A stretch of DNA of 64,000 nt from Gnetum montanum (Eukaryota > Streptophyta > Gnetopsida > Gnetales > Gnetaceae). Below the pieces are notes generated by a model. The model did no database searches, was not told the origin of the DNA, and worked only from the letters and a program-made list of their open reading frames with translations. Position 1 is the stretch's first letter; the number at the start of each line of letters is the position of its first letter. A program made the translations under genes and the position numbers. Location of the stretch: assembly GCA_015680685.1 (NCBI GenBank), contig MNCI01027417.1, positions 5,387-69,386 on the forward strand, written 5' to 3'. Below, in pieces: positions 31,267 to 42,059 of this stretch.

Positions 31267-33169
31267 TGTATTGTCCAAAATCATCGGCGTAAGGTTGGAG
31301 AAAAAACGAACGCCGAAAGATCTCTGGAGAGATATAGATGACCTTGCCTTCACATGAGGGCAAGCTGGAAAAATGAAGGCATAGTGCCTTGGATGGTCTG
31401 CATGCAAATCAACCAAGGACTTCCCCGAGCGTATGCTATGGCCTATGCTAAGGTTATCGCCACGAAATGTAAAACAGAGAACGTAATGTAATGAAACGTA
31501 AACGTGCAATGTAGCATGTAAGCGTAACCAGAATGTATGCAGAAATATGTAATGAAACAAAATAATGCAAACAATAAACCAGAATAGCACAATGGAAGGA
31601 AAATAATGAGCAATGTTGTATTAATTAACAAGATGTGCACCGGTCAAAACGTAGTTGCGTTGCAAGTCGAACGTTAAGCTCTGATAAGAGGTGTTTATAG
31701 GCATTAGGAATCACGTGCGTCCGGGTTTAAGATTGCTGGTTTTCTTTCTTCAAAATTGCCAACACTATTTATGTCAATGAATAGGGTATTTATACATTTT
31801 TCTAGGCTTGGAAGTAGGATTTGCGAATGAGGTCAATGGATGTGAGATGAGAGAAAAACGGATCGTGTGACAAGTGTACAAGGGTAGACTATGTTCTAGA
31901 CCGAATACACTGTATCTTACAATCTATTTTAGCTTGCGCAAGCTAGCTTACACTCATAGAAGCATGTACAATCTCTAGCATAAGAGCTTGACCAGCTTCA
32001 AAATGTGAAGAATTTACAATGATTGATAATGTTCAATAAGAGATCTTGATTCTGGCTCGCTTGGAACTTCTGAATCTGCGGACTGATTGCTGCTAAATTT
32101 TTTTTTTTTTGCTTCATCAAGGTCACCAACGTGCATTGATCTTGTCCTGGCATGCCCTCAGTGTGCATCTGAAGTGTTTTCGCTTGGTCGTGACTAGTGC
32201 TCACACTACCAGCGTGACCTCAACATGACCCCAGCGTGACCTTGCCGTGCATGACCAAAAATGATGTGTTTTATGTCAAAATTCCCCTTTTAAGACTTGT
32301 TTTTGAAGTGTAACTGTTGCCTGACCTCAAGGACATCCTGTATGTTTAATTTGAGCCTATCTGTGCTTATGTTTGGGCAAATTTTGACAGCTCACAATGG
32401 GCTCATGCTGTTAGCGTGAGCTCAACGTGACCTAGACATGAGTAAGCTCGGATGGTACATTTTACACCAGATCTTAATTTTTGAGACCTTTCTTTCGAGT
32501 GAAACCGCTACCTAGCCTTGGGGATAACCTGCAAGCTGAGTCTAAGCTTATTTATGCCTAGATTTAGGCCACTTTTGGCAGCTCATGTTGGGCTCATGCT
32601 GTCAGCGTGACTTGGGTGTGAGCACTAAAAATAGTGTATTTCAAGCCTGAAATCAGAATTCTGAGGGCTGGGACCTAGAGTAATCATTAGTGGACCTCGA
32701 GGGGGCCTTGTACCCTCGAAATAAAGCTATTTTGACACTGTTTTGGGGTTGTTTTGGGTTACTCACGCTAGACTCACGCTACTAGCGTGACCTGGGCATG
32801 ACCTCAGCGTGAGCAGCAAGACTTGTGCAATGTTGACCTGAAATCTTGGGTTCTGGATGCTGAAACTTGGAGTAGTCATCAGTGGGCCCCAAGGGGGGCC
32901 TTGCGCATTCAAATTAGGACTATTTTGACCTGATTTGGAAGCTATCAGGGTTGGTCACGTTGAGGGCAAGCTAGCTTGATAGCATGAGCAAGCTAGCTTG
33001 AGCAAGCTGGGTGTGAATAAGCTAGCTTGACAAGCTGAGCATGGGCAAGCTAACTTGACAAGCCGAGTGTGAGTTCCATGCCTTAGTTAAATTTTTCCCT
33101 CCCAAATGCCAAAAAAGGCTTGAGTCATTCTTGTTTCAAAGTGCTGGGCTGAAATTTTGTGGTGTTTCA
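31267..33169 (-). repeat. 5' LTR of Tat-1
   Basis: 1903 bases; the minus strand starts TGAAACACCACAAAATTTC and ends GGACAATACA. TATA box TATAAATA at 31787-31794 (minus). The middle is packed with short inverted words: AAGCTAGCTT units at 32955-33060 and GCTCACGCT/AGCGTGAC pairs at 32200-32240, 32395-32440, 32580-32620 and 32760-32820. The base after 33169 belongs to an Athila-like LTR, so Tat-1 inserted there (flank atgct). Confidence 0.9.
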
Positions 33170-33398
33170 ATGCTCAGGTACAAATTACTCAAATAAAGGT
33201 TCGTTCACTCTATGACTCCTACTACGAGCACATAGAAATTATTATAACTCTAGAATGACTAAACTATAAGAATCTAGCTAAGGATCTAACTCTTACCACT
33301 CGAAACAAAGGGCATCACCTCTTATTTATAGAAGATGAGGCAAGACGCAATATCACGTGGCAGATGCGATATCGCGTACGCGATATCGTGGCTCATCA
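33170..33398 (-). repeat. Start of the 5' LTR of Ath-1 (fragment)
   Basis: Reverse complement of the first 230 bases or so of the Athila-like LTRs. It starts TGATGAGCCACGATATCG at 33398. TATA box TATAAATAA at 33322-33330 (minus). Interrupted at 33170 by Tat-1. The base beyond 33398 belongs to another LTR of the same type. Confidence 0.8.
33322..33387 (-). promoter_or_regulatory. Hexamer array and TATA box of the Ath-1 LTR
   Basis: GATATC-type sites at 33382-33387, 33368-33373 and 33349-33354 (reads AATATC on the plus strand), the last 24 bases upstream of TATA. 33367-33388 is a perfect 22-base palindrome (arms CGATATCGCGT and ACGCGATATCG). One 14-base unit of the usual array is missing. Confidence 0.65.
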
Positions 33399-33481
33399 CC
33401 TTTGAAGGAAATTGACCATATCCATTACATACATTCATGAATTCATATGGTGAGTGGTAAGAGTCACCTTATTATTCATCA
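33399..33481 (+). repeat. End of an Athila-like LTR (Ath-2)
   Basis: Resembles the last 85 bases of the Ath-4 LTR: ATTCATATGG, then a GTGAGTGG-like word, ending in TTCATCA. Interrupted on its left by Ath-1. Confidence 0.65.
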
Positions 33482-33482
33482 T

Positions 33483-33500
33483 TTAGCACCATTGCCAAGG
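33483..33500 (+). other. Primer-binding site of Ath-2
   Basis: TTAGCACCATTGCCAAGG, one base after the LTR end. It differs from the tRNA-Asp complement TTGGCGCCGTTGCCGGGG only by G-to-A and C-to-T type changes, as do the Ath-3 and Ath-4 sites. This shows the LTR at 33399 is a 5' LTR of a separate plus-strand element. Confidence 0.7.
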
Positions 33501-34536
33501 TAGACATTAGGAATCTATTAATCTCATCTATAATCATTCTAGCTTGCAATAAAATTATATCAAATTTATTACATATTTCATATCAATTTAAATTACACAT
33601 GATAAATACTAACATGGCCTTTGATGAATAGTATTTTGGTTGACTACATGGATGCATCAATGTCAACATAGGCAAGGTTGGATTAACGCAATAGTCATAA
33701 ATGTCTATATAAATGAAACCACCTATTGCATTTATGGCATATGATTCATTTCTATAGGCAAACTCTACCAATTTGATTTCTTAGAAATTAGTATAGTTAG
33801 CAAGTGCCTATAACATGGTGTGAAGTAATTGAGAAGAGTCCTTATTCTAGTGCAAGTAATAAAGATTGAAATTATTTCACTTCATTGTAATACTTTCACT
33901 TAGCATCTACTTTATTTTATATGTTCTTTATTTTCACAATGTAATTAGCTAAATGATTAATTTTTTTTGCACTTAGTTAATTTTCTTACTTTTTTATTAG
34001 AAATTTTCCTTTGGAAAATTGTCAAGTCATCCCAAGTCGGGCTATACAAAAAAATGATATTAGATGGGGGAGTATTTTCACTAGTTAATAATTTCTCATC
34101 CATGCATATTAGACTTGGTAAAATGAGGGTGACCATTTTGAGTGTAACATATGTTTTCTTAGTAACCTAGTAATATTAACACTTGGTTAGCCTAACAGTG
34201 CTATATTTGGTAATCCTAGTACTGCATATATGTGTTCAAGACATGCATAATAAGTGGGAATGAATACTCATTGTCCTAGAATAGACTAGACTTTTCCTAT
34301 CATACTTGGATTAAAATAGATCGAGTTTCAATATTTTAATATTATTTTAATCATGTTTAAAAAACATCAACAAAAATATGTCTCAATTGCACCTAATCAT
34401 ATCAATTAAATTCAAGACAAGTGTAACTAGAAAAACTACAACTTATGATCACACTTAACAATCTAAAAGCTCCACTAGTCTAACCCATGCATTACGATTA
34501 GATCACACATGAACACTTGCGATTTGTATAACTGGG
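33501..34536 (+). other. Decayed AT-rich sequence, probably remains of Ath-2
   Basis: No readable protein. Words near 34155-34265 (GTAACCTAGTAAT, TTTGGTAATCCTAGTA, AAGTGGGAATGAATAC) resemble the middle of the Athila-like LTR in plus orientation, so part may be an old 3' LTR. The rest I cannot identify. Confidence 0.35.
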
Positions 34537-34720
34537 TGATGAGTGGTTGGGTATTCCAACACTCCATCATACAAGTTACAAGTGTACATGTGCGACCTTA
34601 TCGTAATCCGTGGACGGCCAATGCAAATTCAGTAATAGTTAGGGTTCAGTTTGCAATCGCTATCTTCTCACTTTGAGTTAGTAAAGTTCAAGTTATATGG
34701 TTAACTCTTGGTAAGGCATA
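34537..34720 (-). repeat. solo-2: Athila-like LTR, left part
   Basis: On the plus strand starts TGATGAGTGGTTGGGTATTCC, the reverse complement of an Athila-like LTR end. It continues after Ath-3 at 55530-56228. No PBS or PPT adjoins either end and the 5-base flanks do not match, so it is an old solo LTR or a truncated copy. Confidence 0.5.
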
Positions 34721-35082
34721 TGATGAGTGGCGAGGTACCCCTACACCCAACCATATGAATCACTAAGATGTTTATGTGCGATCCAGTCGAATTCCATCGA
34801 CCTGTAGTTCTCTAGTACACTAGTTCTTCTAGGAAGTGAAATGGGCATTAAGAACGCTTGTTGTCTTCCCAACTACATTTGTGAAGGTCAGGGGTATAGT
34901 TTAAGTGTAATTGAGGTACATGATTTTTCTTATTTTATGTTTTATAATTTTGATCATCTACAACAAGAATGAAAGGTAAAGTTATTTAAGATCTAATTCA
35001 TCTATTACCTGGCTAGCCTAACACAAATAACCGCCCCACTTTCCTAGACACATCTTGAACACATATAGTGCTGCTAGGCTAC
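34721..35082 (-). repeat. 3' LTR of Ath-3, segment 1
   Basis: Matches 54698-55059 of the 5' LTR. Ends at the gctac target duplication of solo-1 (35078-35082). Confidence 0.9.
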
Positions 35083-35908
35083 TGATGAATTATGATATCG
35101 CATCCGCGATATCAGGTACACGATATCAGAGACTACCATGCGATGTCGAATACCTGATATCGGGACCTGCCTCCTTACCTATAAATAAGAGGCAAGTGCA
35201 CTTGGTTTTGTAGTTAGATAGTTAGTCCCTTAGCTAAACTCTTGCTCTTTTTTCCCTCCAGAGTTAGAATTATTTTTGTGTGCCCGCAGTAGGAGTCATC
35301 AAGTGAACAGATCTTTATTCGAGCAGTGTGTACCTGAGCACACTTTGTGTACAGTAATAAAGACAAACTTTATGATAAACCTTGCAGCATCCAGAATAGA
35401 TTAATTAGTGTTAATTACTATTATTAAATGCTTTCTTAGTTAATTAATGATTCTCTCTTACCCTACAACTCTCCTAAGTAAGCACACCTAGTACGATCAC
35501 TTCGAGCATGTGTGTAACACTTGGTAACCCAATAATGATTAGTGTTTGGTAATCCAAATAGTGTTGCGCTAGTTCAGCATGTGTACGGCAAGTGAGAACG
35601 GATACTAGTGTTAGGATTAGTTAAAGCTTAGTTAATCAGTAGTTAAGTTAAATTAGTCACTTAGATATCTCTCTCTCCTCCCTTATTAGCAGTAGGACAT
35701 AAAAACATAAAAGCTATAAAAATCATATGTCTCAGCTTACTTAACCATACAATTGTGACATATAAGTAAGTTTGGGAAGACAATGATCAACCAACTTGTC
35801 CTTGTTCCACAAGGGCACATAAGCACTTAGTCCTTGGAATTCGACCGAATCGTGCATGAAACACTTGTATTTGTATGGTTAAGCGTAGGGGTACCTCGCC
35901 ACTCATCA
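35083..35908 (+). repeat. solo-1: Athila-like solo LTR
   Basis: 826 bases, TGATGAATTATGATATCG to CTCGCCACTCATCA, flanked by gctac (35078-35082) and actac (35909-35913). The uninterrupted Ath-3 5' LTR reads gctac at 55055-55059, which shows the original site and that the right copy has one change. LTR-LTR recombination would have removed the interior. TATA box TATAAATAA at 35180-35188. Confidence 0.92.
35094..35188 (+). promoter_or_regulatory. Hexamer array and TATA box of solo-1
   Basis: GATATC at 35094, 35108 and 35122, GATGTC at 35142, GATATC at 35156, TATA at 35180: steps of 14, 14, 20, 14 and 24 bases. The spacing is identical to the Ath-4 LTRs. Confidence 0.75.
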
Positions 35909-36073
35909 ACTACCAAACGTTAAGTGTTGCTAGGTTACCAAGTACTATATGTATGCTCAAAGTGGTCGTACTTGTGTTCATTAACAATTAGAAATTAATT
36001 GCTTAATTGAAATTTAGTAAAGTAAAGTGCATTAAAAGAAACATTAATCTATTCTTAGTGCTACAAGGATTGT
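35909..36073 (-). repeat. 3' LTR of Ath-3, segment 2
   Basis: Matches 55055-55218 of the 5' LTR. Starts with the right target duplication of solo-1 and ends with that of Ath-4 (attgt, 36069-36073). Confidence 0.9.
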
Positions 36074-36925
36074 TGATGAGTCGCGATATCAGGATCATGA
36101 TATCGCATCCATGATATCGCGTATGTGATATCGGAGCCTTCCAAGTGATATCAAACATCAGATATCGAGGCCTGCCTTGTCGCCTATAAATAAGAGGCAG
36201 GCACACTTGGTTTGGCAATAGTTGGTTAATTTAGTCTTAGTACCTTACTCAAACTCTTTCCTTTTTTCTTTCTCAAAGTTAGAATTATTTCTGAGTGCCC
36301 ACAGTAAGAGTCATAAAGCGAATGGATCTTTATTTGAGCATTGTGTACCTGAGCACACCTTGTGGCCGAGAATAAAAACAAACTTTGTGATAAACCTTGC
36401 AGTATTTAGAATTTATTATTTAATGTTATTTATAGTTATTGAATGCTTCCCTTAGTTAATTAATGTTCTCTCTCTCTCTCACCTTGTTAACTCCCCCAAG
36501 TAAGCATACTCAATACGACCACTTCAAGCATGCGTGAAACACTTGGTAACCTAGTAATGATTAGCATTTGGTAATCCCAATAGTGTTGCACTGGTTTAGG
36601 ATGTGGATAGCAAGTGAGAATGGATGTTGGTGTTAGGACTAGTCAAAGCATAGTCGATTAGTTAAATTAAACTGGTTACTTAATTAGTTCACTTCTCCCT
36701 TTGTAGCACCAGGACATAAAACATAAAAATATATAAAAATCATATACCTCGAGTTTACTTAACCATACAACCATGCTATACAAGTAATCTTGGGAAGATA
36801 ACAATTGACTAACCCATCTGGGTTCTATAAAGACGCAGAAGCACTTAGTCCTTTGAATTCAACCGGATCTTGCGTATATGCTCGTATTCATATGGTTGAG
36901 TGTAGGGATATCTTGCTGCTCATCA
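36074..36925 (+). repeat. 5' LTR of Ath-4
   Basis: 852 bases, TGATGAGTCGCGATATC to GCTGCTCATCA. TATA box at 36185-36193 and an AATAAA-type signal near 36373. It contains a CT microsatellite at about 36467-36480. A 77-codon open frame at 36222-36455 recurs in the 3' LTR, but solo-1 does not keep it, so I do not call it a gene. Confidence 0.95.
36085..36193 (+). promoter_or_regulatory. Phased GATATC array and TATA box, Ath-4 5' LTR
   Basis: Six GATATC sites start at 36085, 36099, 36113, 36127, 36147 and 36161; TATAAATAA starts at 36185. Relative to TATA they lie at -100, -86, -72, -58, -38 and -24. Each site is a 6-base palindrome within a 14-base repeat unit except for one 20-base step. Probably a promoter-proximal binding array, or a repeat that expands in whole units. 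Confidence 0.75.
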
Positions 36926-36943
36926 TTAGCGTCGTTGCCGAGG
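36926..36943 (+). other. Primer-binding site of Ath-4
   Basis: TTAGCGTCGTTGCCGAGG directly follows the LTR. It matches the complement of the plant tRNA-Asp 3' end (TTGGCGCCGTTGCCGGGG) except for transitions. Confidence 0.85.
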
Positions 36944-37063
36944 ACTTTGTTGTTTGTGCGCTAGCTAGAACTTAGAAAATCCTCACATCATTGGAACAAA
37001 CCCTTAGGGTTGGTTATCTTATAATTAGTGAAACAAAAAGTATTGCACACTGAATAGACAATT

Positions 37064-39530
37064 ATGTCTCCTTCTTCTTATGAGATTGTTTCACCACCTA
37101 GGTCTGATACAAGGAACAATTGGAGGCGTAGTACACATGATAATCCACTAGCCCCCAACAATTTTGCATGGTATACGTTCATCCTAATGAGTATATATCA
37201 AACTTTAGCTTTATCCTCCACCAATATGAACAACTACGTTGGTGTGATTTAGAAGGTAAAATAGTGTTACCTCCCGATTGCTTAGTCCTGGGCATGCTCC
37301 TTCATGATCTCACACGAATTAGTACACAACACTTATAGGTAGAGTACGTTGTGCATGATCATGACTCAAGAGAATATCGACCCACGGAGGCACAATGTTA
37401 AAGGGATCTACAATAGAAGAGACATCATGAATCCATGAAGGGGAAGTTGTCTCAGATTGTCCCATATGTCATAAGTGAAAATGAGGGTGGTGAACCTACC
37501 TTAGAAGGTCTCCCACATAATGATGTTCCTCCCATTAACTTCGGACAAGGGGTTATGTATCAGAATCTTCACTCAGCTATCCATAACTCGGATTTTGGTA
37601 CTAACGGACACAAAGAGTCTAAAAAAGGAACACAAACACATGAAAAAGATGGACATTTTGATCATAACCACGATCGAGGCCATGACCACCAAAGAGAAGG
37701 AAGCAAGCACCATCATGGTGATGGTCCTCCTTCTTCACCTTCATCATCTCCTTCACCCTCTCCTTCAAGATCTAGATGTAGTCACAAAGAAAAAGACCTT
37801 GAGGATAACGGTAAGAAAAATGGGAATCATAGACAAAGTAGTCGAGAAAGAGGACGACAACATTCTAGAGAAACTCATCATGAAAGGAGGGAGAGTAGGG
37901 AACAACATAGGCATCATAGTCGCCATAGACAGTATGTTCATGATGAACCCCTACTCACTACCTAAAGTATGCTAGATATAACTAAGGTTGTTAGAATCCC
38001 AAAAAGGCATCAAAAAGATAGTAGGATCAAAAGATTGGACATGAATAATATCCCACGATTTGAAGGGGGATACAATGTTGATCCTCAAAATCATTTGCAA
38101 GCATTTCACGATGCATGTGCCTTGCAAAACATAGAAAACGAGTGGCAAAAACTCAAGTTGTTTCAACGGACACTGATCAAGGAAGCAGAAAGCTAGTACC
38201 AATCCTTAGGACCAAAATCCATTCATCGATGGAGTACAATGTTAGAATTGTTCAATGATAAGTATCAAACATACTCCCGAGTGTCTAACCTGCGAAAGCA
38301 AATTGAAGGATGGAAACAAGGAGGACATGAACCCTTAGACGCTACCATGGGCATATATTATGCACTATTACATCATTTCCCAAGCTATCGTTACTCGCAA
38401 AGGGAACAACTACACCATCTCATAGATGGGCTTAGGTAAGAAATGCGAAAAACCCTTGGGACTTATGCCCAAGGAAGGCTATCTGAGCTTAGAGCCCATC
38501 AAATACAAAGATTGTTGGAGTAAGTTGCTAAAGAGGAAGGTGAGTTAAGGAAAAGAGAGAGTGCAGAAGAATACAACCGAGATCCTTCCCACCAAAAGAA
38601 GGAAGTTAGATTTTGTCAGGATGAAGAAGAGTCACTACTTGAAGAGATGGTGAATAGGAAAACCATGCCCATTCAAAAACTTGCATCAGAAGTATTGGCA
38701 AATATGGACCAAATGTGGGACTCCCTAGATAATAGATTTTAAATTGTTCTAAAAATAGTAGAGGAGTCTAGGGAACCAGGTAGTGAGCGAGAAAGGAGAA
38801 AAAAGAAAGAAGATGAATATGCATGTAACAAAGTAAGGGCAAAGTTGTCATCATCGAAGAGGTTGTGGATTTAGATACAAACAATGATGGTGGATGTGAG
38901 ATATGCCAATATGACCATCCTAAGGGATGTTGTCTCATAATCTCACATCTAGAGGAGTCTGGGATGTATGCACTTAACCCACAATTAAATAGAAGGCAAA
39001 CACCCTAAAGGTAACCCAAGACAGTTCTACCAACCCTTTACGTAGAATCCAAGTGGAACTCCACCACAACCAAACAAGTAGTACCAATAGTGGCAACACC
39101 CATAATCATGGGGAATGTTGCCACCACATCAACAGTACCCTTACCATCAACCTAATGTATATGGATACTACATACAGCAGCCAATCTCCCCACATGACTC
39201 CTCTAGTTACGTCACTCCTCAGCCTTACTACCAAAACCATGAGTAGTATAGAACCACTTCTCATAGGAGAGATGTTTCACAAACATACTATCCTTCTCAT
39301 CTAGCTGCATCTCTTTCATCCTTAACTCCATTACCACCTACTCTAGCCATGTAGGGTGAGCTCCCTGCCCAGCCACAGCAACACAATGCAACAAGGGCTG
39401 TTAATCCTCACCCTATTATTGGTTTAGACAATTACACAAAGAAGAGACCTTTCTTTAGTACCAATCGTCCAACCAAGTCCTTGTAGTCATAAGCGGCTAA
39501 CTCTCCAAAGGCCTTACCATCATACAAAAC
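37064..39530 (+). pseudogene. gag of Ath-4
   Basis: A start near 37064 is followed by a frame change. The main frame runs from 37435 with several stops. Residues from about 37610 to 37940 are low complexity: His/Asp-rich, then a Ser/Pro run (PSPSPSRSR), then Arg/Ser/His-rich (RERGRQHSRETHHERRESRE). The gag core is 37969-38540 (YNVDPQNHLQAFHDACALQN, YQTYSRVSNLRKQIEGW, TLGTYAQGRLSEL). A cysteine motif with GCEICQYDHPKGCC spacing is near 38890-38935. A Tyr/Gln/Pro-rich tail at 39100-39350 leads to protease in the same frame. The Cys motif does not have standard CCHC zinc-knuckle spacing. Confidence 0.82.
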
Positions 39531-39531
39531 T

Positions 39532-40080
39532 TTGGAACTCCCTTCAAACCAAAGGCCACATTCAATGTACACAGTCATGTTGACGCATGCCATTATTGAT
39601 TGGATTAAGGCTAGCCATCTTCCTAGGAAATTCTCTGATCCTAGAAGTCCTCTTATATATTTACAAATCGTCGGGAATGAGTTGTGCAAAGCTCTTTTGG
39701 ATTCAAGTTTTGGTGTCAACTTAATCTCTCAAGAAATGTACAAAGCCTAGAACCTGCCTCCACTAAAAAAGAGTAACATTCATTTAGAGCTAGCCAACCA
39801 GTCCATCACTGTCCTATTAGGATTGGTGGAGGACATTGTTACCACTGTCTATGGATGGTCATATCCAACTGACTTCTTAGTGATTCAAGTCAACAACTGT
39901 AAGGGGGACTTCCCAATCATAATGAGAAAAGCATGGGTAAGCACAAATGATGCATGCCTAGGAATATGTGATCTATCCCTTGAAATATCAAAGGAAAATG
40001 CGTTTGGAAAGATTGAGAAGAAGAAATTTCCATGCATCGCATACAGTAACATAGGGTGTAATTGCGTGCAAAAGTCCTGA
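39532..40080 (+). pseudogene. Protease domain of Ath-4
   Basis: Active-site region ALLDSSFGVNLIS near 39690-39730. The Gly of the D-S-G triplet, inferred by comparison with Ath-3, is lost. A stop follows the MYKA residues at 39748. The second half is 39823-40080 (VTTVYGWSYPTDFLVI, then IIMRKAWVSTNDA), where the GRTWL-like landmark has Arg for Gly. Expected to be inactive. Confidence 0.75.
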
Positions 40081-40376
40081 TTTGTACAACGTGTAACATT
40101 GCCTGCATGCAACCAGTGTGCACAAGTAACTAACATACAAAGATGCCTGTATGTGGTAGCCATAAGACAGGAAGACACCTAGTGGCTGACACCTAACCAA
40201 AAGAGCAACTCAACTATATGCATGGAACTAAGGGTTTGACTTACACTTACATCAATAGCATAGACATATTAGAGCAAGTCCATCATCAACTTCGAAGTCT
40301 TGACATTGAAAATATCAACTAGGGGAAGTTGGAAATCCCTAACAACTTTAAGTAAGAGCCCCTAGATTTAAAACCA

Positions 40377-41330
40377 TTGCCCACCGATATGGAGTACACA
40401 TTTCTCAAAAATGGAAAACTAGCAATTATTAATGCTAGGCTCGCTCCTCAACAAAAAGAGAGACTACTGAAAATGGTGAATAAATGGTCGAAAGCCTTTG
40501 CTTGGTTATATCCTGAATTAACTGGAATAGACCCTAGGATATGCCAACATAGGATTTACACTAACCCCTCCATGAAGCCTCGACAACAACTATGGAGGCA
40601 TTTGAACCAAAAACTGAAGCAAGTGGTTAAAGAAGAAATTGAACAGCTTCTAAAAGCTGGGTTCATCTACCCCATTACTGAGAGCAAATGGGTTAGTCCA
40701 TTAGTTATCGTGCCCAAAAAGGAAGATAAATGGAGAGTGTGTATAGACTTTAGGCTACTAAACATGACAACATTCAAAGACCACTTTCCGTTGCCGTTCA
40801 TCAACTAGGTCTTAGACACCATTGTAGGGCATCGCTACTATAGTTTTTTGGATGGATACAGTGGATACAATCAAATCCAAATAGCACCAAAAGACCAAGC
40901 TAAGACCACATTCACAAGTCCTTAGGGGACATTTGCATGCAAATAGATGCCATTCGACTTGTGTAATGCTCCTGCAACGTTTCAACATTTGGTTCTAAGT
41001 ATATTTCAACAACAAATAGGGAATGGTGTAGAAGTCTTCATGGATGACTTCTCCACCTACGGAGCAAACTTTGATTAATCCTTGGACTGATTAGAGCAAG
41101 TACTAAAGCGGTGTGTTGAAACCAATTTAAGGCTCAACTAGCAAAAAATCTATTTAATAGTCCAAGAAGGTGTAGTATTAGGACATAAGATTTCACAAAC
41201 AAGGATAGAGGTAGACCCTGAAAAGATCAAAGTCATCCAAAGAATCACGTGCTAACTTGAAATAGTAAAAGACATCTAATCATTCCTTAGACACACTAGC
41301 TATTATAGGAGATTCATAGAGAACTTTTCA
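40377..41330 (+). pseudogene. Reverse transcriptase of Ath-4
   Basis: The pre-RT segment, with AWLYPELTGIDPRICQHRIY, is at 40499-40558. RT motifs are AGFIYPITESKWVSPLVIVP (40656-40720), WRVCIDFRLLN, FLDGYSGYNQI near 40843-40875, and FMDDF at 41037-41051 with both catalytic Asp. The connection is near 41100-41330 (VLGHKIS, then FIENFSRVAKPL). In-frame stops occur at 40806, 40923, 40944, 41077, 41089, 41140 and 41277, mostly TAG or TAA. The order and wording are typical of the Athila branch. Confidence 0.9.
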
Positions 41331-41345
41331 AGGGTTGCAAAACCA

Positions 41346-41984
41346 TTGGTTGAACTAACGAGAAAGGACGTACCTTTTGAATGGACTAGAGAATGTGAGT
41401 TAGCTTTTCAAACTTTAAAACAAAAGCTTGTGGAAACACCTATTCTACAAGCTCCTGATTGGTCTAGACCATTCCACATCATGACTGATGCATCCAACTA
41501 TGCTTTAGGAGTTGTACTTACACAGTTAGATGACCAAAAACATCCTTATTATATCCATTCTGCAAGTAGGAGTATTGTTGGTGCACAACTCAACTACACC
41601 ACAATGGAAAAGGAATTAATGGCTGTGGTTTTTGCACTAGATAAGTTTAGGCACTATGTATTAGGCTATAAGGTATTTGTACACACAAACCATAGTGCAA
41701 TTTGGTTTCTGCTAAATAAACCAACGATGAGCCCTCGCATCATACGATGGCTCGTAATCTTACAAGAGTTCAATTTTACAATGATTGATCGTAAAGGCAC
41801 CAAGAACGTTGTTGCTGATCATTTATCTTGGTTAAGATGGGACAACAAAGTGGATGACTATCCACTTTCTGCTCGCTTTCCTAATGAATACCTCTTTGCA
41901 GGTGTAGTAAATAATCAATTAACCATGGAAACAAATTGGTATAGTAGCATTCTTACCTATCTCCTTACACAACAAACACCATAA
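41346..41984 (+). pseudogene. RNase H domain of Ath-4
   Basis: Open for 212 codons. Motifs: FHIMTDASNYALGVVL (first Asp), TTMEKELMAVVFAL (Glu), and FVHTNHSAIWFLLNKP, where relatives have HTDHSA, so a catalytic Asp has become Asn. DHLSWL comes near the end. It is the longest clean reading block of this element. No second RNase H follows, in contrast to the Tat elements. Confidence 0.9.
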
Positions 41985-42059
41985 GAGTTAGACATTCAAA
42001 ACAAACAATAGTTTCTTCACCGAGCTAAGTATTTTATGGAAATCAATTGACAACTTTAT

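Larger units (their letters stand above)
1021..33169 (-). mobile_element. Tat-1: Tat/Ogre-like Ty3/gypsy retrotransposon, interrupted and 3'-truncated
   Basis: Minus-strand element read from right to left: 5' LTR 31267-33169, PBS 31245-31261, gag, protease, then a 19.9 kb interruption (about 7100-26985), RT, two RNases H, integrase, PPT 1899-1907 and a truncated 3' LTR 1021-1894. The two halves are assigned to one element for four reasons: they are complementary parts of the order seen uninterrupted in Tat-2; they share a strand; both break inside the same PR-RT spacer repeats; and the partial left LTR matches the right LTR closely along its shared 0.88 kb. A second RNase H of archaeal type and the YVDD(I)xVKS form of RT point to the Tat/Ogre lineage of non-chromoviruses. 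Stops, frameshifts and catalytic changes make it inactive. Confidence 0.8.

Noticed and set aside
1021-33169. Left and right Tat-1 halves as two separate elements
   Set aside because: The halves are complementary, on the same strand, break in the same spacer repeats and have matching LTRs. One interrupted element is simpler.
36222-36455. 77-codon frame repeated in both Ath-4 LTRs (also 45305-45538)
   Set aside because: It lies across the LTR downstream of TATA, both copies are the same repeat, and solo-1 does not keep the frame. Conservation is explained by LTR identity.
37520-37975. 151-codon frame overlapping Ath-4 gag
   Set aside because: Alternative frame of the Ser/Arg/His-rich gag segment; Met/Ile-rich translation typical of a shadow frame.
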